Part shown: piece after piece, positions 56,148 to 64,000 of the stretch
Numbering within the stretch: position 1 is the stretch's first letter
How the letters are laid out: each line of letters starts with the position of its first letter
Source: Callorhinus ursinus
Taxonomy: Eukaryota > Chordata > Mammalia > Carnivora > Otariidae
DNA: 64,000 nt
Direction of reading: 5' to 3'
Assembly (NCBI RefSeq): GCF_003265705.1
Contig: NW_020312867.1
Coordinates: 293,746-357,745 of the forward strand
Program-made: the position numbers and the translations under genes
Notes under the pieces: model-generated
Told to the model about the DNA's origin: nothing
The model's input: only the letters and a program-made list of their open reading frames with translations
Databases searched by the model: none

Positions 56148-56605
56148 GGTTTTCTAAGACATCTGTAACAAAGTGTCATAGACTGAGTGGCCTACACAAC
56201 AGAGATCTATTGTGTCATAATTCTGGAGACTAGAAGTCCAAGATCAAGGTATCAGTAGGGTTGGTCCCTTCTGAGAGCTGTAAGGAAAGGGTCTCTTCCA
56301 GGTGTCTCCCCTGGCTTCTGGTGGATTGTGGACAGTCTGTGGTGTTCCTTGGTTTGTAGAACCATCACCCCGATCTATGCCTTGACATCCACCGGGTGTC
56401 CTCCTTCTCTGCATGTCTGTGTCCACATTTCCCTTTTCTATAAAGAACACAAGTCATATTGGATTAGGGCCTACCCTAATGACTTCCTATTCACTTGATT
56501 ACCTATATAAAGACTCTATCTCCAAATAAAGTCATATTCTTAAGTACTGAGGGCTAGGATTTCAACAGATGAATTTTGAAGGAACACAGTTCAACCATGA
56601 TACCA
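56148..56605 (-). mobile_element. MLT1-type (ERVL-MaLR) solo LTR
   Basis: 'GGTTTTCTAAGACATCTGTA', 'TTCTGGAGACTAGAAGTCCA', 'CATATTGGATTAGGGCCTAC', 'ATCTCCAAATAAAGTCATAT' and 'GAACACAGTTCAACCATGAT' show a complete reverse-complement LTR. Confidence 0.9.
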
Positions 56606-56710
56606 GCCCAATCTCAAGGCCATACAGCCAGTAAGCATTAGAGGTAAGACTGAAACCCAAGACTGTCTGATTCCAGAGCCCACACCCGTAAGCATTTCAC
56701 TGATTTGACT

Positions 56711-57674
56711 CTTTGGTAAATGAAGTAAGTGAATAAATATACAGATAGATCAAAGAATTTGCTAGATGAAAAGTAATTAAAGTCCTGCTTTTAGGTCAAG
56801 TGACAACAGAAAACTCTTCTCCTGGTGCCCTGCAAAGCACAGGAAATGCTCTTGAGCTGCAACATCCTGATTGGTCTGATGGATGATACAGCAGTGCAGC
56901 CAGATGTGACTGTCCCTAGTGCACAGCTGCCATTCAAAGTGTCCCAGTCAAGAAGTTTGACTTTTCTGTCTTGTTGGCAAATACCACAGAATGTTTGGGG
57001 CCTCAAATTAAAAAGTTTGCATTTGTCACTGACTATCTTGGACCTTCCTTCATCTAATCAGAAGGGATATCTGGCCATTTCAGGTGGGCCTGGTGCAATG
57101 TAAAGGTAATGTCCCTTTTTTTCTGGGACAGCTATGCAGGCTTCTCAGGGCTGGGAGTGGAATGGCAGTGGGAGGGGGAGGGGAACAAGGTGGGAAAACG
57201 CTAGCTAGGTCAAACAGCATGGTTGCATTTTCTCCCTGACTCTTGAAGGCTGAGATTTGTGGATAACATAAAAGGTTACAGCCCCTCTTTGGAAGCCACA
57301 AATAACCCTGCCTGGGCCATGACAGCTCAGCAGCCCTTGGCGTGCCATTACACATTTCTGCCTGGGATTCCAGCAGTGCATTCGAGCAGCTGGCCCCAAA
57401 GTGCGGTCTCCACAGAGCGTGTCGTAGGAGCTCTGGGTCGCTGGGGAGCCGTTCCCTCCTATGACTCAAAGCCCAGAGACAGAGCTCAATCTAATGAAAT
57501 TACATACTTTCTGGAGTGATTAATAAACATGGTCTATTTCTCCATATGGGATGAATATTCTTAAGAGAAAGGAATGTGAGTTTGTGGGGGTGCACTCATG
57601 TATGGCTCTACCTCCACCTCCATGGAGCGACAGCTAAAACTCCAGGATCTTGGCACAGAGAACCTAAGGTCTTT
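56711..57674. other. Unannotated sequence
   Basis: Overlapping frames of up to 129 codons (57080-57469 minus) occur in GC-richer sequence around 57120-57470. No domain is recognised and no repeat is assigned. Confidence 0.4.
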
Positions 57675-57896
57675 AAAAATAGAGGCAACCCTGGGGCACC
57701 CGGGTGGCTCAGTCGTTGGGCGTTTGCCTTCGGCTCAGGTCATGATCCCAGGGTCCTAGGATCAAGCCCCGCATCGGGATCCCTACTCAGCGGGAAGCCT
57801 GCTTCTCCCTCTCCCACTCCCCCTGCTTGTGTTCCCTCTCTCACTGTATCTCTCTGTCAAATAAATAAAATCTTTAAAAAAAAATAGAGGCAACCC
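57675..57896 (+). mobile_element. CanSINE with 17-bp target-site duplication
   Basis: The body is 57692-57879, with perfect repeats AAAAATAGAGGCAACCC at 57675-57691 and 57880-57896. The insertion point reads CTTT/AAAAA. The head is 'GGGGCACCCGGGTGGCTCAG'. A long AC repeat begins ten bases after the second repeat. Confidence 0.96.
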
Positions 57897-57905
57897 CTCA
57901 CCCCC

Positions 57906-57906
<1 letters not shown>

Positions 57907-57952
<46 letters not shown>
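57907..57952 (+). repeat. (AC)23 microsatellite
   Basis: Forty-six bases of uninterrupted AC, the longest microsatellite in the window. Confidence 0.98.
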
Positions 57953-57955
<3 letters not shown>

Positions 57956-57964
57956 TACATGTAA

Positions 57965-58165
57965 AACCTGGTGAAATCTGAATAGTTCTCAAGTTAATGG
58001 TATTAGGTCACGGGAGTTTCTTGATTTGGACACTGTACTGTGGTTGTGTATGTTATTATTATTGGGGGAAGCTGGGTGCAGGGTACACTGGAATGCTGCA
58101 CTGTTCTTGCAGCTTCTCATGAGTCTTAAACTACTTTAAAAATGATTTTGACAGTGAGAAAGGGC
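57965..58165 (+). mobile_element. Old L1 3' end
   Basis: 'TTGATTTGGACACTGTACTG', 'GGGGGAAGCTGGGTGCAGGG', 'CTTGCAGCTTCTCATGAGTC' and 'TTAAACTACTTTAAAAATGA' match the 3'UTR end of an old L1. Confidence 0.75.
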
Positions 58166-58235
58166 AATTACAACAGCAGCAACAACAAACAGAGAAGTTT
58201 AAATATTCTACTGACTAGGCGTTATCATCATTCAT

Positions 58236-58915
58236 AGAAGGTATGGTACAGCCACTTTGGAAAACAGTGTGCAGTTGACTCAAAAAATTAAATATAGAGC
58301 TACCTTATGACCCAGCAATTGCACTCCTGGGTATTTATCCCAAAGACACAGATGTAGTGAAAAGAAGGGCCATATGCACTCCAATGTTCACAGCAGCAAT
58401 GGTCCACAATAGCCAAACTGTGGAGAGAGCCGAGATGCCCTTCGACAGATGAATGGATAAAGAAGATGTGGTCCATATATACAATGGAATATTACTCAGC
58501 CATCAGAAAGGATGAATACCCAACTTTTACATCAACATGGATGGGACTGGAGGAGATTATGCTAAGTGAAATAAGTCAAGCACAGAAAGTCAATTATCAT
58601 ATGGTTTCACTTATTTGTGGAACATAAGGAATAGCGTGGAGGACACGAGGAGAAGGAAGGGAAAAATTGGAGGGAGAGATGAACCATGAGAGACTATGGA
58701 CTCGGAGAAACAAACTGAGGGTTTTAGAGGGGAGGGGCATGTGGGAATGGGTTAGCCCAGTGATGGGTATTAAGGAGGGCACGTACTGCATGGAGGACTG
58801 GGTGTTATACAAAAACAATGAATCGTGGATCACTACATCAAAAACTAATGATGTATTGTATGGTGACTAACATAACATAATAAAATAAAATTTAAAAAAA
58901 AGAAGGCATGGTACA
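58236..58915 (+). mobile_element. 5'-truncated L1 with 15-bp target-site duplication
   Basis: The body 58251-58900 starts in the ORF2 3' region ('GCCACTTTGGAAAACAGTGT') and runs through the 3'UTR ('TTTTAGAGGGGAGGGGCATG', 'GAGGGCACGTACTGCATGGA') to an ATAAAATAAAATTTAAAAAA tail. The flanks AGAAGGTATGGTACA (58236-58250) and AGAAGGCATGGTACA (58901-58915) differ at one base. ORF2 remnants carry stops. Confidence 0.93.
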
Positions 58916-60229
58916 AAACATTCATTAAAGCATTATGATAATTTCCAAGTCATATGTAGACTTTGAGAAATTTCTTGCATGGTCTTCTGTTGGATATGGG
59001 TCTCCAGCTAATGATGTCCCTGTCTAAGTCATGATTTGACATTTAAAAAAATGGTATACAAAGTGTCCACTGACTCCTCCATGTAGGTGAGAGTCATTAG
59101 GTTATTGATGTCTAGCACTTCAATGCATCCAGAGGGCAGCTGAGTGGGATCCAGCCCCGGATGTCAGCACTTTCCATGTGCCCCAGACCCGCAGTGTCTG
59201 GCCTTTGACTGCATGCAATGCTAATGCCAATCTGGGTCAATCTAGAGCAGTGGATAAGGATCACACATCCCTAGGCTACTGTTATATTGGTCCACTCAAT
59301 GGACCCGGCCCAGTGGGTTTCTCCAGCATCCATGCCCACCTGTCCTCAGGCCCTGGTTTCATGGCCACTGCTGTCATGGCATCATTAGATACTTTCAGAA
59401 TCATTAAATAGAAACTTCTGTTTACCAGAATGATGTTATACATGGTGTAGAAGCCTCTTCCCACATTTGTTGAATTAATAATTATACTCGAAGTTTTATA
59501 ATTCTTATAAAACTATCTGAGATATTCTCTTATTCAACATCTTTATAATCATTTAAATCATTCTGTGTCAGAAAACCTATTTAACTATGATCATTGGGAC
59601 ATCCTATGATAATTAACTTGAACTAATGAGTGCACATTAGAAATAATATAAATTAATCATATAGTTTCTCACAGTCACTATTATATACTTATTAACTAAA
59701 ATGAAAGTATTTCATGATTTTACCAATGGTGCATTTCAGTTAAGTTCATATCAGCTGAATATCAGCTCTGCTTGAAACCAAGACATGGTTCTTTAAGGTG
59801 GTGGCTCTCAGTCACAAGAAATGTTCATGAGAAAAATATTAAGACATTTTTAAGGGAGATAATCGAAAAACAGATCTGTTTGCATCAATGTCTCTTAAAT
59901 CCATAAATCAATAAATCAATGAATAAAGGAATGCTTAAGAATACCTTAGGTTTCTTCTGACCATGAATACAAGGATTCTAGCTCCTCTATTCAAAGTGGT
60001 AGGAATTTAGCCATAACATGACAGATAAGACTCCTGTGGAGTTTTCATTTCAGTAAGCTAAGGAGAGAGAAAAAAAGGAGGGAATAATATAACTTCAGAT
60101 ACTCATAAAATCTATGAAGGAAAGTAGAACAGAGTAAGAGAATGGCAGATTGTTCTAAATAAAAAATTTCAGGTTTTTTGTGTCTTTGTTTGTTTTAAAC
60201 AAACGTATCGGAGTACGTACGTAACTCCA
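58916..60229. other. Unannotated AT-rich sequence
   Basis: No repeat or gene is recognised. 59440-59720 and 59820-60180 are AT-rich. Confidence 0.4.
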
Positions 60230-60465
60230 AAGACATGTGGTCTTACATTTTAGCCACTCTGATAGGTGTAAGGTGATGATATCTCATTGTGGTTTTGATT
60301 TGCATTTCCCTGATGATGAGTGATGATGAGCAACTTTTCATGTGTCTGTTGGCCCTCTGCATGTCTTCTTTGGAAAAATATCTATTCAGGTCCTCTGCCC
60401 ACTTTTAATCAAATTATGTGTGGTTTTTTGGTGTTGAGTTGTATAAGTTCTTTACATATTTTGGA
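60230..60465 (-). mobile_element. L1 5' part in inverted orientation
   Basis: 'TTAGCCACTCTGATAGGTGT', 'GATTTGCATTTCCCTGATGA' and 'TGAGTTGTATAAGTTCTTTA' are antisense ORF2 words. The L1 position of its left end ('AGTGGCTAAAATGT' in sense) directly precedes the start of the plus-strand part that follows at 60466. Confidence 0.85.
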
Positions 60466-61170
60466 CATAAAAATGAAAATACAAAAAATAACAAATGTTG
60501 GTGAAGACGTCATGCACTGTTGGTGGGAATGCAAATAGGTGTAGCCACTGAGGAAAACAGTATAGCGTTTTCTCAAAAAAAATTAAAAATAGAATTACCA
60601 TATGATCCAGCAATTTACAATGGGCATTTACCCCCCAAAAAAATGAAAACACTAATTCAAAAGATATATGCACCCCTATGCTTATTGCATTATTTACAAT
60701 AGCCAAGATACAGAAGCAACCCAAGTGTCCAGTGATAAATGAATGGATAAAAAAAAAAAAGATGTGCTGTGTGTGTGTCTTTATATATAATGGAATATTA
60801 CTCAGGCATAAAAAGAATGACATCTTGGCATGTGCAACATGAGTGGACCTAGAGGGTATTATGCTGAGTGAAATAAGTCAAGCAGAGAAAGACAAATAGC
60901 ATATGATTTCTCTCCTATGTGGAATTCAAGAAATAAAACAAATGAACAAACACAGAACAGAAGAGACGAACAAAAAAGCCAGACTTAAATACAGAGAACA
61001 AACGGGTGGTTGCTGGAGGAGAGGTGGGTGAGGGGAGCTGTGAAAGAGATAAAGGGGATTAAGGGCACACTTATCTTGATGAACACTGGGTAATGTATAG
61101 AATTATTGAATCATTATATTGTACACTTGAAACTAATATAGCACTGTATGTTAATTATACTTCCATTTTT
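60466..61170 (+). mobile_element. L1 3' part, continuing the inverted piece
   Basis: The plus-strand part runs from the ORF2 zinc-knuckle region ('CATGCACTGTTGGTGGGAAT') through the ORF2 end and a 3'UTR ('TATTGTACACTTGAAACTAA'). It stops at 'GTTAATTATACTTCC'. No usual A tail is present; a T-rich run follows. Confidence 0.88.
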
Positions 61171-62386
61171 TTTTTAAACCATGGTCGTATTCCCAACCCA
61201 TGGGATGGCCAAACCTTGTTTTCATTACTGTTTGTACTGTGAAACTACTCTATTGGACTTTTCTTTCAGCATATTGGGAATATTCTTCTTACTCCGTTTA
61301 AATGCCAGGGAGATTGTGCTCCTTGAGTTTGGGTGAGTCTTATGAAAAAGACAGTTGGGTCATGTGTGGTGTTAGGCCATGTACCCTGGAAAACAGCCTG
61401 ACACAGAGCTTATGTGCTAATGCTCTGCTAGGAGATGCACTGCCAGAATGGTCGGGTAATACTTTTTAATACACAGTTCACAGCATAATGAGAAAACACA
61501 TCTGGTGGCTGGTTCATACAGAGTGCCCCTGGATAGGCCATAAACAACTGCCACACCTTGGAATAGCCCAAGGGGGCTGCCATTTATCTGCCATTCCCTC
61601 CTATCTCCTACTTCTCCTTAATTAAGTTTTCCCCACAGGATACCAACAGCTCACGCTTCAGAGTTGTATGATCCAGCCCCTCTGGGCATAGAGAAAAATG
61701 AACTCCTGTGCTCACAGATGGGGAACTGCATCTTAACTAGGTAGATGGTGCTGGCTCTATTGGTCCTGGGCTCTCACTATGGAAGACTCAGGGGAAGCCA
61801 TCTCAAAAATCCAGCCACCATCGTCAGGGAGGCCAAGGCCAATGACAGTGCCAGGAATGAGAGTGGCAAGTGGAGCTTCCCATCCAGCAAATGGAATAGA
61901 GCTCAGCAGGCAGGGCAGGCCAAGTGAATTTGGGAAAGCACATCTATCAGGTCCTAATCACAATCTGTGATCATAGAAATGGCTCTGGAGTTAGTTCCTA
62001 GAAAGGAGCCTTAGGAACGTGTTGAACAAGGGAAGTCTAATACAATTATTCTCTCCAGGTGATTGTTTTGAGGATAATGTTCTCATATATATATGTTCTA
62101 TATATTTATGCAAACAACTCTATCATTATTTTATATTCTTTTCATCTATCTCTAAAGCTTTTCTATACAAACCAACTTTTATTGAAATATGTTTAACATT
62201 ATAGAAGATAGGGTGAACTGGATCTCTACATGTGCCTTTTAACCTTACACTGGTTAAGAGGGTGTGGTGAAATGTGTAGTCTAATCTACTTCAATGTTCA
62301 GAAGTCAATCTGGTATCATTGGTGTATGTTTCCATTGAATTCAGTTAGCACAGATGGCTTTGATTTCCACCCAAACCTTCCAAAAA
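61171..62386. other. Unannotated sequence
   Basis: About 1.2 kb with no repeat that I can name. Overlapping frames of 60-64 codons carry no recognisable domain. Confidence 0.4.
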
Positions 62387-62420
62387 AACAAACAAACAAA
62401 CAAACAAACAAACAAAAAAA
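62387..62420 (+). repeat. (CAAA)n microsatellite
   Basis: Seven or more CAAA units in an A-rich stretch. Confidence 0.95.
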
Positions 62421-62898
62421 CTGAGATTCAGAACACAAAGACAAAAATCTAAAAACCATTATTGGTAATTGGGTGCTTCCTAACACTGGAGATTTTTTTT
62501 TTTATTTTTTTATTTTTTTATTGTTATGTTGATCACCATACATTACATCATTAGTTTTTGATGTAGTGTTCCATGATTCATTGTTTGTGCATAACACCCA
62601 GTGCTCCATGCAGAACGTGCCCTCTTTAATACCCATCACCAGGCTAACAAATCCCCCTACCCTCCTCCCCTCTAGAACCCTCAGTTTGTTTTTCAGAGTC
62701 CATCGTCTCTCATGGTTCGTCTCCCCCTCCGACTTACTCCCCTTCATTCTTCCCCTCCTGCCATCTTCTTCTTTTTCTTTTTTCTTAACATATATTGCAT
62801 TATTTGTTTCAGAAGTACAGATCTGTGATTCAACAGTCTTGCACAATTCACAGCGCTCACCGTAGCACATACCCTCCCCAATGTCTATCACTCAGTCA

Positions 62899-62919
62899 CC
62901 CCATCCCTCCCACCCCCCC
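62899..62919 (-). other. Predicted G-quadruplex tract in L1 3'UTR
   Basis: On the minus strand four G runs (7, 3, 3 and 4 bases) are separated by loops of 1, 1 and 2 bases. This is the part of the 3'UTR that is missing as N in the other copy. Confidence 0.8.
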
Positions 62920-62964
62920 ACCACTCCAGCAACACTCAGTTTGTTCCCTGAGATTAAGAATTCC

Positions 62965-64000
62965 TCATATCAGTGAGGTCATATGATACATGTCTTTCTC
63001 TGATTGACTTATTTCACTCAGCATAACATCCTCCAGTTCCATCCACGTCGTTGCAAATGGCAAGATCTCGTTCCTTTTGATGGCTGCATAATATTCCATT
63101 GTGTATATATACCACTTCTTCTTTATCCATTCATCTGTCGATGGACATCTTGGCTCTTTCCACAGTTTGGCTATTGTGGACATTGCTTCTATAAACATTG
63201 GGGTGCACATACCCCTTCGGATCCCTACATTTGTATCTTTGTGGTAAATACCCAGTAGTGCAATTGCTGGATCGTATGGTAGCTCCATTTTGAACTGTTT
63301 GAGGAACCTCCATACTGTTTTCCAGAGGGGTTGCACCACCTTGCATTCCCACCAACAATGTAGGAGGGTTCCCCTTTCTCCACATCCCCGCCAACATCTG
63401 TCGTTTCCTGACTTGTTAATTTTAGCCGTTCTGACGGGTGTGAGGTGGTATCTCATGGAGGTTTGGATTTGGATTTCCCTGATGCCGAGCGATGTGGAGC
63501 ACTTTTTCATGTGCCTGTTGGCCATTTGGATGTCTTCTTTGGAAAAATGTCTGTTCATGTCTTCTGCCCATTTCTTGATTGGATTATTTGTTCTTTGGGT
63601 GTTGAGTTTGATAAGTTCTTTATAGATTTTGGATACTAGCCCTTTATCTGGTATGTCATTTGCAAATATTTTCTCCCATTCTGTCCGTCGTCTTTTGGTT
63701 TTGTGGACTGTTTCTTTTGCTGTGCAAAAGCTTTTTATCTTGATGAAATCCCAATAGTTCATTTTTGCCCTGGCTTCCCTTGCTTTTGGCGATGTTTCTA
63801 GGAAGAAGTTGCTGTGGCTGAGGTTGAAGAGGTTGCTACCTGTGTTCTCCTTTAGGATTTGATGGACTCCTGTCTCACGTTTAGGTCTTTCAACCATTTG
63901 GAGTCTATTTTTGTGTGTGGTGTAAGGAAGTGGTCCAGTTTCATTCTTCTGCCTGTGGCTGTCCAATTTTCCCAACACCATTTGTTGAAGAGACTGTCTT
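62965..64000 (-). pseudogene. LINE-1 ORF2 C-terminal part, with a frameshift
   Basis: This encodes the C-terminal segment of the L1 endonuclease/reverse transcriptase, downstream of the RT domain. From about 63860 to the stop at 62965 the frame is open for roughly 298 codons. It contains the C-x3-C-x7-H-x4-C knuckle (63343-63396), which contributes to RNA binding and retrotransposition, and the conserved end '[17 protein letters not shown]'. A single G is missing at about 63861 compared with the copy at 16.8-23.9 kb. The first 40 or so residues of the open stretch ending at 63981 are therefore read out of frame. The Trp codon lost in the other copy (its 22605) is intact here, and so is the base missing there near 22643. 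Whether the rest of ORF2 is intact lies outside the window. Confidence 0.88.

Larger units (their letters stand above)
55808..56710 (-). mobile_element. MIR SINE split by two later insertions
   Basis: Three pieces together make one reverse-complement MIR. They are 55808-55902 ('TTTACTATATGTCAGGCATT'), 56078-56147 ('AGAGATAAGAAAATTAAATC') and 56606-56710 ('AAGGCCATACAGCCAGTAAG', 'ACTGTCTGATTCCAGAGCCC'). A hAT element and a MaLR LTR fill the breaks. Confidence 0.8.
62490..64000 (-). mobile_element. Young L1, minus strand, cut by the window end
   Basis: The A tail appears as a T-rich run at 62492-62521. The 3'UTR (to about 62964) and ORF2 3' part follow. The sequence matches 22357-23884 of the full-length L1 closely throughout, so both belong to the same or sister subfamilies. 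The upstream part lies beyond the window. Confidence 0.95.

Noticed and set aside
62566..62865. 99-codon plus-strand frame, similar to one at 23527-23823 minus
   Set aside because: Both are the reverse strand of the L1 3'UTR. The similarity is due to the shared repeat.

Overview
The window is non-coding, repeat-rich mammalian DNA from a carnivore. tRNA-derived CanSINEs (a head with pol III A and B boxes, a CT-rich stretch, and an AAATAAATAAAATCTTT-type tail) occur ten times, next to carnivore-type L1s. The SINE heads are of the 'GGGCGCCTGGGTGGCTCAGT' kind. I see none of the young dog-type heads, so a non-canid caniform (bear, pinniped or mustelid group) is the best guess. No host protein-coding exon, tRNA, rRNA or other cellular RNA gene could be recognised. 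The only credible coding sequences belong to LINE-1. The window could be intergenic or lie inside a large intron.

Layout. 0-13.7 kb: unique sequence with old MIR, L2, MaLR LTR, hAT and L1 fragments and one young CanSINE. 13.7-24.1 kb: an old L1/HAL1-like element split by at least four later insertions: a 5'-truncated L1, a CanSINE, a MaLR LTR and a full-length L1 (16769-23884). The full-length L1 has a perfect 15-bp target-site duplication, a CpG-rich 5'UTR with a YY1-type site, an unbroken ORF1 (298 codons), and an ORF2 killed by four stops and three single-base indels. A 100-N assembly gap sits at the start of its 3'UTR. 24.1-38 kb: unique sequence with MIR/L2, CanSINEs, hAT fragments and a MaLR LTR. 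38.3-45.4 kb: mostly repeat-poor, broken by two CanSINEs. 45.4-49.5 kb: an ERVL-type LTR with an L1 3' end inserted at its terminus, a CanSINE, a MaLR LTR and an old L1. 49.5-64 kb: unique sequence, a MIR split by two later insertions, a CanSINE beside a long AC repeat, a 5'-truncated L1 with target-site duplication, an L1 with an inverted 5' part, and the 3' part of a young L1 on the minus strand that runs off the window.

The elements are linked mechanistically. CanSINEs and L1 share A-rich tails, 11-17-bp duplications and TT/AAAA-like insertion sites, as expected if L1 ORF2 protein mobilised the SINEs. No undescribed cellular system is visible. The points most worth following are an ATG-started antisense frame in the L1 5'UTR, the nested insertion history, the gap that falls on a predicted G-quadruplex tract, and the repeat-poor blocks that may hold conserved regulatory DNA. 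Repeat family names come from remembered consensus features, not from a database search.
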